This document shows positions 1 through 7,863 of a DNA stretch of 64,000 nt, in pieces. A program made the translations under genes and the position numbers. Source of the stretch: a virus; the IMG/VR virus record IMGVR_UViG_3300049432_000151, positions 1 to 64,000 of that record; one strand, given 5' to 3'. Position 1 is the stretch's first letter, and every line of letters starts with the position of its first letter. The notes beneath the pieces were generated by a model, which ran no database searches, was not told where the DNA came from, and worked only from the letters and a program-made list of their open reading frames with translations.

Positions 1-255
1 CACCTTCACACCGCTGAGTCGTGGCCAGCAAGCGCGGACCGCTTCCCGCTGTTTCGCGAATCGTGCGGCGCGCGCCTTCCACCCGTCACGAGTGTTCATC
101 TCTGGCTCGATCGCTATCGGCACAGTGAACTCGATACGAGCAGCGTCGCACCTCAGCACCTGCGGAGCGAGCGTACGGATCAGCCTCCGCTGTCGCCGCT
201 TCGGCCGACCGTTCACGAGGTGTTGATAGTCGGCTGCTGACACGCGTTCGCTCAT
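1..255 (-). CDS. Partial RusA-like phage protein (3' end outside window)
   Basis: The frame is open from an ATG at 255 to the window edge (85 codons, no stop). Residues about 42-70 read as a strand, then an N..R..W..RA.R...QR pattern. I know this pattern from a widespread phage family often labelled RusA-like (Holliday-junction endonuclease related). The catalytic part would lie beyond the edge, so nuclease activity cannot be judged. Its ATG overlaps the stop of the upstream gene (ATGA), which makes it the most distal visible gene of the leftward operon. The call rests on pattern memory only. Confidence 0.55.
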   Translation of the reverse strand, partial: MSERVSAADYQHLVNGRPKRRQRRLIRTLAPQVLRCDAARIEFTVPIAIEPEMNTRDGWKARAARFAKQREAVRACWPRLSGVKV

Positions 256-560
256 CCCTGTGCCGCCCGTTCTTGTGACCACGTCCGCATAGATCCGCCT
301 GGCGCCCACCGCAGTCGGTGCTCGCAGGACTTGCAGCGCGTCGACTTCAGCGTGACCGGAGCGCCGCAGTCGCTGCACGGTTTCTGGCCTTCAGGCAGCA
401 GAGCGATCCTCCGCTCCAGCGCCTTCATCTCAGCGGTCTTCGCCTCCATCCGCGCTGTCAGTATCGTGAGCTCGGCAGACGTGTCAGCGACGCGCGCTTT
501 GTACGCTTCAACCTCTTCGCGGACGAGCTTCAGCCGCTCGACGACGGTCACCGTGACCAC
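252..560 (-). CDS. Coiled-coil zinc-ribbon protein
   Basis: A 102-residue protein of unknown function. Residues 5-55 are a heptad-rich helix, probably a coiled coil, with many Glu, Arg and Ala. Residues 60-85 hold CSDCG...CKSCE, a four-cysteine zinc ribbon. It starts at GTG 560, inside the end of the Fis-like gene (13-nt overlap), and its stop overlaps the next gene. This suggests translational coupling in the early operon. A small DNA- or RNA-binding accessory protein is likely, but no family was recognised. Confidence 0.65.
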   Translation of the reverse strand: MVTVTVVERLKLVREEVEAYKARVADTSAELTILTARMEAKTAEMKALERRIALLPEGQKPCSDCGAPVTLKSTRCKSCEHRLRWAPGGSMRTWSQERAAQG

Positions 561-808
561 CTCGACTTCGGTCCGCGCGTCGCCATCGCCGCGCGGTGTT
601 GCGTCAGCGGCCGCAGCTTGTTGTGCAGTGTGTTCCGGTGCACTCCGAGCTTCTTCGACGCCTGTGTGACGTTGCCGTTCGACTTTGCGAGCGCGGTCTT
701 GACGTAGCGTTCCTCGATCGCATCCATCAGCTGCGGCAGCGTGATGCCGCTCGAAAGGAGTTCGTCGACCAGCGACTGCAGCTGAGCGTCGATGTTCGGC
801 TCAGTCAT
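548..808 (-). CDS. Fis-type helix-turn-helix protein
   Basis: An 86-residue protein. Residues 38-66 (ALAKSNGNVTQASKKLGVHR, then NTLHNKL) match the Fis/NtrC-type HTH_8 fold: a helix ending in GN, a turn, and a recognition helix beginning HRNTL. The N-terminus is helical and may dimerise. In phages, Fis-like small proteins can regulate late transcription or bend DNA at replication or recombination sites. The gene overlaps the end of the DnaC-like gene by 4 nt. The DNA target is unknown. Confidence 0.75.
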   Translation of the reverse strand: MTEPNIDAQLQSLVDELLSSGITLPQLMDAIEERYVKTALAKSNGNVTQASKKLGVHRNTLHNKLRPLTQHRAAMATRGPKSRWSR

Positions 809-1632
809 GCCGCCTCCATCGGAAGCGCCAGCGTCAGTTCAGACAACCGGCGCCGGATCGGATCCGCTAACTCCTCGCCCGGGAATCGATCGCAAAGCGC
901 ATCGAGATCGAAGTTGCTCGTCACGATCGTCCAGTCGCCCTTCCGCGCATTTCGGTACCGGCCGTCGAGAATCTCGAAGATGACGCCGGCGGCGTGCTCG
1001 CTTGCCTTCTCTTTCCCGAGGTCGTCGAGGACAAGCATCCGAGCTGCGACGCACTTCGACACGATCGCGTCGCGGGACTCTGCGTCGTTCGAGCGGTAGC
1101 TCGCGTGAACCTCGGACATCAGGTCCGGCACAAACACGTAGCGCCCCGTCGCACCCGCGACAATCCGATCAGCGAGGTACGCCGCGGCGACGGACGTCTT
1201 GAACGAGCCAGCCGGGCCCCACAGGAAGAGCCCGCGAGCTCCGTCGCCGAGAAGGTCGCAGGATGTTACGGCCTGACGCGCCACGGTCGGCAGGTGCTGG
1301 AGTGCGCGCGATCGGATGCGGTAGTCGATGGGCAAACCGCTGTGCCGCAGACGATTCCGGAGCTGCTCTTCCGAGTCGCGCGCTTCGCGCTTTGCGATCT
1401 CTGCGGCGACGGTCATGTCGCAGTCAGCGCACTGGATCATCCGGTCCTCCGGTAGTTCCACTCGACACCGGATGCACGCCCCGGTTCGCGAGAACGTCGG
1501 CAGCGGAACGGTGCTCGAAACGCTTTCGACCGCTGCCGCTCTGCGCGCTTCGTCCTGAATCTGGCGCAGCCGTTCGTGCATCAGCTCGGTCGGCTGTTCC
1601 TTTGGCTCCGCTACTACTTGGGCTTCTTCCAT
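805..1632 (-). CDS. dnaC-like: DnaC-like helicase loader (AAA+ ATPase)
   Basis: The start is taken at ATG 1632; an upstream in-frame start at 1737 lies deeper inside the preceding gene. The N-terminus is helical and carries a four-cysteine site (CIRC...CADC, about residues 54-73), as in phage DnaC/DnaI-type loaders. The AAA+ core has a P-loop (GPAGSFKTS, near residue 140), Walker B (LVLDDLG, near 200), sensor 1 (TIVTSNFD) and an arginine-finger region (IRRRLSE). The expected role is loading the replicative helicase at the phage origin. The P-loop is odd: Phe stands where the Gly before Lys normally is. The first 209 nt overlap the replication initiator gene in another frame. Confidence 0.85.
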   Translation of the reverse strand: MEEAQVVAEPKEQPTELMHERLRQIQDEARRAAAVESVSSTVPLPTFSRTGACIRCRVELPEDRMIQCADCDMTVAAEIAKREARDSEEQLRNRLRHSGLPIDYRIRSRALQHLPTVARQAVTSCDLLGDGARGLFLWGPAGSFKTSVAAAYLADRIVAGATGRYVFVPDLMSEVHASYRSNDAESRDAIVSKCVAARMLVLDDLGKEKASEHAAGVIFEILDGRYRNARKGDWTIVTSNFDLDALCDRFPGEELADPIRRRLSELTLALPMEAA

Positions 1633-2287
1633 TGCCTCGGCTCCACTTCGCAGAATTGCGAATCCACGTGCGCAGCGCTGCATCCCAGTCCTTGAATGAC
1701 GACCCTTTTGCCGTGTGGTGATCCACGAACGCTCCAACCTCTTCCTCGAAGTCGAGCATCGGAAACTTCTCAGCGGTCCATCGCTTCACTGAGTCACCTG
1801 GACTGAAGGAACCCGCATTCGCGCCCGCGCGCGGTTTATTGGACTTGTCTTCTTCTTCTCTTCTCTTCTCTTCTCTTCTAGGGGAAAGCGCGGGAGAATC
1901 CGGCGCTTTCCCGCAGCCGAGAGCCGAGACCACCTGAACGGCGGAGAGCGGCGCACCGCTCACCGCGGGGTAGCGACTCTCGGTGCGACGATCGATCCGC
2001 TGGTGCTCGTCATGCTTCGCGACCTGAAGGAGCACGCGGTCGTCTGCGATGTACGCGATGACGACACCAACGCTGACCATCTCTGCAACCGCGGTGGCGA
2101 AATCGGCGAGCTTTCGTTTCGAGAGCGGCTTCGTCTTGGCCTTGAGGACGGCCGGCGCCGCCTCAATGCGGCCGAAGTCGTCAACGTGAATGACGATGCG
2201 GTCGAACAGAAGCTGAGCCCACTCTGACATCCACTCGATCGATTCCGAGTAGCTGATGCTTTGGCTCAGCAGTCGACCTCTCGGCAT
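1424..2287 (-). CDS. Phage replication initiator (DnaD/DnaT-like)
   Basis: A 287-residue protein. The N-terminal 110 residues match the phage replisome organiser type: MPRGRLLSQSISYSESIEWM, then AQLLFDRIVIHVDDFGRIEA, a winged-helix-like region seen next to DnaC genes. A low-complexity Arg/Glu linker (about residues 137-148) follows, then a DnaD/DnaT-like short helical segment with WDAALRTWIRN. The C-terminal ~70 residues are Ser/Gly/Arg rich and lie over the start of the DnaC-like gene. It probably binds the origin and hands over to the loader. ATG 2287 overlaps the upstream stop. Confidence 0.75.
   Translation of the reverse strand: MPRGRLLSQSISYSESIEWMSEWAQLLFDRIVIHVDDFGRIEAAPAVLKAKTKPLSKRKLADFATAVAEMVSVGVVIAYIADDRVLLQVAKHDEHQRIDRRTESRYPAVSGAPLSAVQVVSALGCGKAPDSPALSPRREEKRREEEDKSNKPRAGANAGSFSPGDSVKRWTAEKFPMLDFEEEVGAFVDHHTAKGSSFKDWDAALRTWIRNSAKWSRGNGRSPSSSGAKGTADRADARTAAPDSGRSAQSGSGRKRFEHRSAADVLANRGVHPVSSGTTGGPDDPVR
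1856..1879. repeat. TTCTC pentanucleotide tandem repeat inside a gene
   Basis: Four tandem TTCTC units plus TTCT (GAGAA/AGAAG on the coding strand) lie in the replication initiator gene and encode its Arg/Glu linker. A gain or loss of one unit would shift the frame and remove the C-terminal DnaD/DnaT-like segment. I see the repeat directly; variability is not shown. Confidence 0.7.
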
Positions 2288-3072
2288 CAGTTTTCCTTCC
2301 GTGTGACGTCGTCGGTAGCGGTGACTGCAGAAATGAGTTCATTCGCGCACCGAAGTGGGTCCGCGTGAATCTCTGACCCGGCAAAACGAATAGGCGTGTA
2401 GCCGAGTGATACGAGCATTCGGTCACGAGACCTGTCGGACGCGAATTTCGCTCGATCGCTGTGGTAATCGAAGCCGTCGCACTCGACGACCCACAGCCGG
2501 TCACTCCGCTGCGAATACACCACCGAGTCGGGACGGATGTGCTCATCTGTGAACGCGGGCTGAACAGCGACATGGATGCCGTAGCGACCACCGAGCACGA
2601 CATCGCTCAGGTAGTCTTTGGCGGCCGATCGCGCTTCGGTATCAGACTGACGAGCCGCCTCGCGCATAAGTTCGTCGTGATCGGGAAGTTGAAGAAACTC
2701 CTCGAGAGTCCTTTCCCATCTCCGCAGATCAGCGTGGTGGGCGCGTATCATCGTGCTGTTGCTCGGGCTGTGAAGTTGGCAGCCGAAAGGACCCAGTCGC
2801 CACACGCCGAGGGCGACAACGGAAAGGAAGAATGCGCGCTCGATCGGCGACTCGCAATGATCGAACACGCGGTCAACCAGGGCGCTATAACGCGTGTGCA
2901 GCGCACTCGCATACACCGCGGCCGAACTGGCGAGATCTGCCGCGGCGAACCACCTCTTTGCAGTCTGGTCAACGAAGTATCCGATGACTCGCCCTGCGGC
3001 CTGGCGATCATCGGAAGCACTGCGGATCATTTGTGCCGAATCCTGCGGAAACGATGGGTGACTGGGTCGCAT
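2287..3072 (-). CDS. DUF559/Vsr-like PD-(D/E)XK endonuclease
   Basis: The start is ATG 3072, because AGGAGG lies 4 nt upstream; a 10-residue longer start at 3102 lacks this site. The protein is 261 residues. The C-terminal half shows the Vsr/DUF559 pattern: SPIE near residue 75, then RPDSVVY and VVECDGFDYHSD, which supply the acidic metal-binding residues, then a basic helix (RDRMLVSLGY). It probably nicks or cleaves DNA, perhaps for mismatch repair linked to the nearby methyltransferase or for host DNA attack. It is the first gene after the plus-strand insert at 3287-3658. Specificity cannot be inferred. Confidence 0.7.
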   Translation of the reverse strand: MRPSHPSFPQDSAQMIRSASDDRQAAGRVIGYFVDQTAKRWFAAADLASSAAVYASALHTRYSALVDRVFDHCESPIERAFFLSVVALGVWRLGPFGCQLHSPSNSTMIRAHHADLRRWERTLEEFLQLPDHDELMREAARQSDTEARSAAKDYLSDVVLGGRYGIHVAVQPAFTDEHIRPDSVVYSQRSDRLWVVECDGFDYHSDRAKFASDRSRDRMLVSLGYTPIRFAGSEIHADPLRCANELISAVTATDDVTRKEN

Positions 3073-3286
3073 GAGTCCTCCTATGGCGATTGTGCTCGTC
3101 ACTGGGCTCCCTCCTCTACAACCGGCAGTGAAGACGCAGCGCCGCTCTCCCGGAAGGTGTCGGCGCCGCGGGTCTCACGGTCTCCCGGGACGCGTGAGGA
3201 CCTGCCTTTCTCACTGGCGCCTCTTTGCACCGGAAGATGGAAGAGAGGGAGCTTCATGCGAACCTCCGGGAGTAGAATCCGCGGCC

Positions 3287-3658
3287 ATGCCGACGCCGCC
3301 GCGTACTGTCCTCGTAGAGCGCCTCCGAAGTTACGCCGACGACCTGACGGCGACCACTCAGCTCTGGGCTGCCGACGAGAGTGTCTCCGACACGCTGGCT
3401 GACACCGCGGGCGTCGCAAAATCGGCGAACAACCTCGGCGACGTGATCGAGAAACAATCGTTCGAGCACGTTGAGCCGATAACGGCGAACTACGTCGTCG
3501 ACTTCAACGCATCGATGAAGAAAATCGCGCAGAGCGCACCCAACGAAGAGCTGAAGGCTCAGCTGCTGGCGACGGTCGCAATGATGACGGCCTTCGTCGG
3601 AACGGAGCACGTCAGACTTACAGACGACGGATGGGAATTCGTCTCCGCTGATACGTAG
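3287..3658 (+). CDS. Hypothetical protein on the opposite strand of the early operon
   Basis: About 123 residues from ATG 3287. It is acidic and helical, with no membrane segment or motif that I know (it contains ITANYVVDFNASMKKIAQ). It is the only plus-strand gene in the first 16 kb and ends 5 nt before the DpdA-like gene stop, so the two are convergent. The 215 nt upstream (3073-3286) could hold promoters in both directions. The Shine-Dalgarno is weak (CGGGAG, rather distant). The antisense frame is Arg/Cys-rich and looks like a shadow. Confidence 0.5.
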   Translation: MPTPPRTVLVERLRSYADDLTATTQLWAADESVSDTLADTAGVAKSANNLGDVIEKQSFEHVEPITANYVVDFNASMKKIAQSAPNEELKAQLLATVAMMTAFVGTEHVRLTDDGWEFVSADT

Positions 3659-3663
3659 ACGCC

Positions 3664-4404
3664 TCACGCGGCCACCTCGCCGAAGAGCGACCGCTGCGTC
3701 GGCATCCGCTCAATCCAGTCAGCGAATCGCGCCGCCTCGCGCCAGTCGTTTGCACTGCGACCGTTCTTCCGGGCGTTGAAGCTCCACGCCATTGAGTCTG
3801 CGGAGTGAAGGCAGTCGCGCACCGTCTGGCTGGCAAGCGCCGTCATTTTCAGGCCGAAGCCGTGAAGCCGAAGATCAGGACGCAGCGTTCTGATTGCGAG
3901 GAGGATCGATTCGATCTCGCGAACGTTCGCGTTGCGCTTGCAGACTGATCCGACGCCGACCCACGTCCCAGGCGTGAGCCGCGACCCATACGCACGCAGA
4001 TGCAGAACGTAATCGTCGATCGTGTAGCCCTGCAGCACCGGCATCACATGAATGTCGAATCGGACAGCCGCGCGCATTGCGTCGTACCTCTCGATCGTCA
4101 GTCGCTGATGCTCGAGCACCGATAGTCCTGTCTTGGCCACGATCCACGGTTCGCACATGTAGTCCTGCGAAACCGCCGCGAGCATGCGACCACACCTGGC
4201 CCAGCGGTGAACCTGCTCCACGTACTCCTCCACGGACGCGCGATACCGCCCGTGAGTTGCGATTTCGCTGAACGCACCGGAGTCCATGATCCAGTCGCCG
4301 ACCGAGAAATCGGATCGCCGAGAGCGCAGACGGCTGACGCTGACGAACGAACGGCCGAAATGTCTCGCGTCCGAAGGTTGATGGAGGCCGACGAAGAACT
4401 TCAC
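3664..4404 (-). CDS. dpdA-like: DpdA-like deazapurine DNA base-exchange enzyme
   Basis: A 246-residue protein related to tRNA-guanine transglycosylase. Visible anchors are MDSGAFSEI (Asp41, the TGT DSG(G/A)F nucleophile region), MPVLQGYTIDDYV (compare the TGT VQG loop), WVGVGSVCKRN, LRLHGFGLK and CLHSADSMAWSF. These match the phage DpdA family, which replaces guanine in DNA with 7-deazaguanine derivatives and so blocks restriction. TGT-type zinc cysteines are not evident, as in other short DpdA proteins. It starts at GTG 4404, overlapping the small gene upstream, downstream of a cytosine methyltransferase. No preQ0 synthesis genes (FolE, QueC, QueD, QueE) are in the window, so the substrate would come from the host or another part of the phage. 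Confidence 0.75.
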   Translation of the reverse strand: MKFFVGLHQPSDARHFGRSFVSVSRLRSRRSDFSVGDWIMDSGAFSEIATHGRYRASVEEYVEQVHRWARCGRMLAAVSQDYMCEPWIVAKTGLSVLEHQRLTIERYDAMRAAVRFDIHVMPVLQGYTIDDYVLHLRAYGSRLTPGTWVGVGSVCKRNANVREIESILLAIRTLRPDLRLHGFGLKMTALASQTVRDCLHSADSMAWSFNARKNGRSANDWREAARFADWIERMPTQRSLFGEVAA

Positions 4405-4574
4405 GCCGCCACCCCCAATCGTCGAGCCTTGTACTCAAGCGCGCGCGCCGCGTAGCGGTTACGACTCGCCGCGTTGTTGCAGGCTCGGCAGCCTCCACGG
4501 TTGAGACGGTTAGCCTTCGTCATCCGGTGTAGACCGCCGATACAGATGACGAGACGGGGACGACCGCGTTTCAT
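4401..4574 (-). CDS. Small HNH-associated-type zinc protein
   Basis: 57 residues from ATG 4574, overlapping both neighbours by 4 nt. It has the pattern C-x-G-L-H...N...C-x-x-C, reminiscent of short phage proteins annotated as HNH-like or zinc-finger. It is very basic (Arg-rich C-terminal helix) and so probably binds nucleic acid. It sits between the methyltransferase and the DpdA-like gene, suggesting a role in DNA modification. No catalytic His-Asn-His set is complete. Confidence 0.6.
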   Translation of the reverse strand: MKRGRPRLVICIGGLHRMTKANRLNRGGCRACNNAASRNRYAARALEYKARRLGVAA

Positions 4575-5806
4575 GCGATCACCTCGCCTCTCCGCACTCG
4601 GTTGATCCGCGCAAAGATCCATTCCGCGACAACTGGAACAATGGCGTTTCCGATACCGCGGTAGCGTGCGCCATCCGGCCCTTCGATGCAGATCGGACAC
4701 AAGTCCAGTGATCGGGGTAACCCTGCAGGCGTTCGCACTCCAGCGGCGTCAACCGTCGCACCGAGGACGAGGTTGACGGGGCCGATGCCAGCGCTTCCGG
4801 CGGAGTCGTAGGTGCGCCCAGCGTTGCTGAGGATCGGGCGCGCGACGATGTAGTTTTCGCGCGACTCGTCAAACTTGTCGTTGCCGCCTGCGGTGAGAGG
4901 TTTGGCGACGACGAGTCGATTTCCCGCCGCTTCATCGACGCTGTAGCTACGGCCGCCGGTTCGTACGTCGACGCTGCCGGCGACGAGGAGATTGTGATGC
5001 TCGTCGCCGGCAGGTCCGCTGCTGCCCTTCGCCCACTTCGCGCTGATCGCCTGCTGGACGATCGCATGGTCACACTGCTGGTCGAGTGTGAAGCAGACGC
5101 CGCTCTCGGAGACTCCGAGCCCGTTCTGCTTTCGCACGGCTCCTCGAGTTGCGTTCTGGATGACGAAGGGCGTGTTGAGATCGGTCGTTCGCTGACCGCC
5201 CTGAGTGTTGCTTCCAAGCGTGCCGGCAACTTCCGTCCCCGCTTCGCCGCCCGACGCAGGATCCCGATCGCTGCGCGCTGGCTCAAAAAGAACCGCAGCG
5301 GCACGTTCCCACTCTCCAGAGTGATGTCCGACAAGGAACACGCGCTCGCGTCGTTGGGCGACGCCGAAAAATTGAGCGTTGAGAATCCGGTACGCGACGC
5401 CGTACCCGCACTGGACCAGCGAATCGAGGACGATCGCCATGTCGCGTCCGCGGTTCGAGGAAAGTAGCCCAGGGACGTTCTCAAAAACGAACCACTCAGG
5501 CCGAGACGCCTGAAGTATTCGTACAAGCTGGAAGAAAAGCCCGCTCCGCGAAGCCGCAAGTCCTCCTCGACGCCCGGCGACGCTGAGGTCCTGACACGGG
5601 AAACCGCCGGTGAGGATGTTGATGTGGGGCAGGTCTCGAGAGTCGCGGATGTCTCGATCGAAGGTGAGTCCCGGGTTTCCGAGTCGAGCGGCGTAAACAG
5701 CCCGCGCTGCATCGTTGATCTCGGCTGCCCAGACGGTCGACCAGCCGACTCGGCGAGCTGCAAGTCCGAACCCGCCGATGCCGCAGAACGCGTCGCCATG
5801 CTTCAC
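4571..5806 (-). CDS. DNA cytosine-C5 methyltransferase
   Basis: A 411-residue protein with the standard motifs. Motif I is AFCGIGGFGLA. Motif IV is GGFPCQDLS, with the catalytic Cys near residue 70. Motif VI is ENVPGLL, motif VIII is QRRERVFLVG, and a long variable region (about residues 180-350) leads to motif X RYRGIGNAIVP. It methylates cytosine in a specific DNA site, most likely to protect phage DNA from restriction; no cognate restriction enzyme is adjacent. GTG 5806 is used, overlapping the upstream stop. Its coupling to a DpdA-like gene suggests layered DNA protection. Confidence 0.93.
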   Translation of the reverse strand: MKHGDAFCGIGGFGLAARRVGWSTVWAAEINDAARAVYAARLGNPGLTFDRDIRDSRDLPHINILTGGFPCQDLSVAGRRGGLAASRSGLFFQLVRILQASRPEWFVFENVPGLLSSNRGRDMAIVLDSLVQCGYGVAYRILNAQFFGVAQRRERVFLVGHHSGEWERAAAVLFEPARSDRDPASGGEAGTEVAGTLGSNTQGGQRTTDLNTPFVIQNATRGAVRKQNGLGVSESGVCFTLDQQCDHAIVQQAISAKWAKGSSGPAGDEHHNLLVAGSVDVRTGGRSYSVDEAAGNRLVVAKPLTAGGNDKFDESRENYIVARPILSNAGRTYDSAGSAGIGPVNLVLGATVDAAGVRTPAGLPRSLDLCPICIEGPDGARYRGIGNAIVPVVAEWIFARINRVRRGEVIA

Positions 5807-5970
5807 GCCACCTCCGCGACTGGTGCGCAGGAGGGAATCGCGTCATTCGGCAGGCAATGGCAGTTCGGCACGCCACACCGCTGGCACTGCTCATCGCGGA
5901 ACACGCTCGGCTGCGTGCACCCAACGAAGGCATGCGGTTGAAGCTCAACAAGTTCTTCGGTCTGGTCCAT
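5803..5970 (-). CDS. Small cysteine-rich protein
   Basis: 55 residues from ATG 5970. Six cysteines and two histidines (GCTQP, CQRCG, NCHCL, SCAP) suggest one zinc site. The stop overlaps the GTG of the methyltransferase (GTGA), so the two are translated together. No family was recognised; phage early operons often carry such small zinc proteins. Confidence 0.6.
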   Translation of the reverse strand: MDQTEELVELQPHAFVGCTQPSVFRDEQCQRCGVPNCHCLPNDAIPSCAPVAEVA

Positions 5971-5976
5971 TCGAGG

Positions 5977-6001
5977 GAGCTGCCGACGTCGTCGGCAGCT
6001 C
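5977..6001. terminator. Perfect 11-bp hairpin
   Basis: GAGCTGCCGAC, a 3-nt loop and GTCGGCAGCTC form a perfect stem between the DUF2303 gene stop (6013) and the small cysteine-rich gene start (5970). There is no U-tract on either strand, so it may be a processing site, attenuator or operator rather than an intrinsic terminator. Confidence 0.5.
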
Positions 6002-6012
6002 GGACGACGGGA

Positions 6013-6834
6013 TCAGAAGCTGACGACGACGAGCAATTCCTTGAGACCGGTGCGCTCCATCGCCTCGTGGAAGGACTTCATCTCGTCCATCACCGCCTGG
6101 TCAGCAATCGCATCGATGAGCGGCGCGAAGAGCGTGACGATCGGGATGCCTTCCTTCTCAGTGAGGTCCACCTCGACGGGGATCTCGTAAGTCGCCTCAC
6201 TGCCTCGCGCGTACTGCACCTTCACGGTGATCGAAGACGGCAGCGTGGTTTCGGTTGTGCCGCCCTTCAGCGACAGGTTCACGTTGTAGCCGTTGGTGCT
6301 GTCGCCGCTGTCGTTGAGGATTGGCTCCGACGTCATCCGAATGTCCTTCGACACGACGAGCCGGCGGAACGACGCCATGACGAGCGGGTAATCGACGATC
6401 GACGGCGAGAGCGTCTGCAGCGCCCGGATGAGATCCTTGTGGCTCATCGGCTTGCCGAGCGCTGTCTTCAGCGCGAGCCACTGCTGCGACAGAACACGCT
6501 TGTAGGTGAACAGGTGCCGGCGATCGTCATCGTCAGGCGAGTACGTCGCACCGACACCAGTGAAGGTGACCGTCTGCTTCGCACCGTCTGCACGCTTGAA
6601 GCGTTTCGCGTACTCCGCGACGAGCTCCGCGAAAGACTCGACGGTGGAGACCGCGCCTTCGAACTTCACGAAGCGATCGATCTCGGTGTACTTCTGGTCG
6701 CGGTCGTCGTAGAGGAAGACGCGCCCGTCGGCGAGCGTGATCGTGGCTTCGCGCTTCGCGGCTGTGGCCGTGTTCTGGATGTGGGCGATTGCCTGCGTGA
6801 GGTTTTCGTAACCCTCAATGTCTTCGGTCTGCAT
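6013..6834 (-). CDS. DUF2303 family phage protein
   Basis: A 273-residue protein that I recognise as the phage DUF2303 type from its overall layout: ATITLADGRVF near the N-terminus, FAELVAEYAKRF, then a C-terminal domain with LIDAIADQAVMDEMKSF. The molecular function is unknown; homologues lie in early recombination/replication regions of temperate phages. It precedes a small partner gene (6862-7248) with a 27-nt gap. Start ATG 6834. Confidence 0.7.
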   Translation of the reverse strand: MQTEDIEGYENLTQAIAHIQNTATAAKREATITLADGRVFLYDDRDQKYTEIDRFVKFEGAVSTVESFAELVAEYAKRFKRADGAKQTVTFTGVGATYSPDDDDRRHLFTYKRVLSQQWLALKTALGKPMSHKDLIRALQTLSPSIVDYPLVMASFRRLVVSKDIRMTSEPILNDSGDSTNGYNVNLSLKGGTTETTLPSSITVKVQYARGSEATYEIPVEVDLTEKEGIPIVTLFAPLIDAIADQAVMDEMKSFHEAMERTGLKELLVVVSF

Positions 6835-6861
6835 CGTTGCTCCTGTGGCCGTGACGGCCCG

Positions 6862-7248
6862 TTACTTGGTGGTTGTGGCGGCGGGATCGGTGACGGGCTG
6901 CGGCTTCGTGCGGCCGCCAAACATGCCGGTCGGCTGCACGAAGTCCGGATCGTCCGTGAATAGCTCGCCGCGCTTCGTGCCGTAGAGGCGTACCGGCATC
7001 GGCTTCGGCTTGGGCAACTTCACGTCGACATCCGCGAAGATGTCGATCTGCCCCTCGTCCTCGGGGTTGAAGTCGATCTTGATCGTGAGCGACGCGCCTT
7101 TCGAGTGGCGTGACACCGCGGCGACGCACACCTGGACCGCGTTCTCGATCGTGTCTTTGAGAGTGGTAGTGGTCCCTTCGAAGCGGGTCTGGATCATCTG
7201 CTCCAGCAGTTCGAAGGTGATGGTCTGGGCTTCAGCTGTTTGCTGCAT
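6862..7248 (-). CDS. Hypothetical early protein next to DUF2303
   Basis: 128 residues. The N-terminal half is helical (about residues 8-45). The middle is a strand pair rich in Asp (IDFNPEDEGQIDIFADVDVK), followed by a Pro/Thr-rich tail. No catalytic motif is visible. Its position directly upstream of the DUF2303 gene suggests that the two products work together. The 141 nt between 7249 and 7389 show no gene that I can support. Confidence 0.55.
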   Translation of the reverse strand: MQQTAEAQTITFELLEQMIQTRFEGTTTTLKDTIENAVQVCVAAVSRHSKGASLTIKIDFNPEDEGQIDIFADVDVKLPKPKPMPVRLYGTKRGELFTDDPDFVQPTGMFGGRTKPQPVTDPAATTTK

Positions 7249-7389
7249 GGCTCTCCTCTGCTGCTGGTGCAGCGACTCAGTTCCGTGGTTGTCGATCGGC
7301 CGATCGATCGCGACGCCCGTCCTTTGCAGCAGCCCGCGCTCCTCAGGAGACCGAGCACTCGCACCGGGCGGCGCGACTCATCTGCCGAG

Positions 7390-7863
7390 CTAGGTCTTCC
7401 TCATGCGCCCCTCCTTCGTGATCGTCATGCCGGCATGTGGATGTGACCGGCGATTCGAGATCGGATGCAGGCGGTACCGCTCACCGGAGAGCGAGCAGTT
7501 CCCGAAGTAGTCGAGCGAAACCGATTGGCCGCAGGACGAGCAGTCGCCGACTCTCTGGTAGCGACAGATCTCACCGAGATCGTGGATGTCTCCGCATCGC
7601 AGCCGGCATCGTTCGACGCGATGACGATCGACGATCGAAGCTACGAACACGCGACCGTCAAGCGGCTCGACTCCGTAGAAGTCGCGGAGGAAATCAATTG
7701 GCCAAGTGACCACTGAGCCGGCGAAGGAAAGGACGCTACGCAGCGTGGCGACCAGTGACGCTGCGTAGCGGACAACGGAATGATGACTCAGGAGGGGAAC
7801 TGCGTTGGCAGCCTGAGTGGAAGAACCGGTCGCCGCAGGTGTGCGGAAGTTGATTACGGTCAT
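7390..7863 (-). CDS. Hypothetical cysteine-containing early protein
   Basis: 157 residues from ATG 7863, which overlaps the stop of the ASCH gene; the longer frame to 7935 lacks support. A hydrophobic stretch (about residues 25-55, ending SFAGSVVTWPIDFL) could be one membrane segment. It is followed by C-x3-C...C...CSSCG in the middle, probably a zinc site. Function unknown. Confidence 0.5.
   Translation of the reverse strand: MTVINFRTPAATGSSTQAANAVPLLSHHSVVRYAASLVATLRSVLSFAGSVVTWPIDFLRDFYGVEPLDGRVFVASIVDRHRVERCRLRCGDIHDLGEICRYQRVGDCSSCGQSVSLDYFGNCSLSGERYRLHPISNRRSHPHAGMTITKEGRMRKT

Noticed and set aside
3254-3667. Minus-strand ORF opposite the 3287-3658 gene
   Set aside because: Arg/Cys-rich composition and no ribosome site; the plus-strand frame has normal protein composition.
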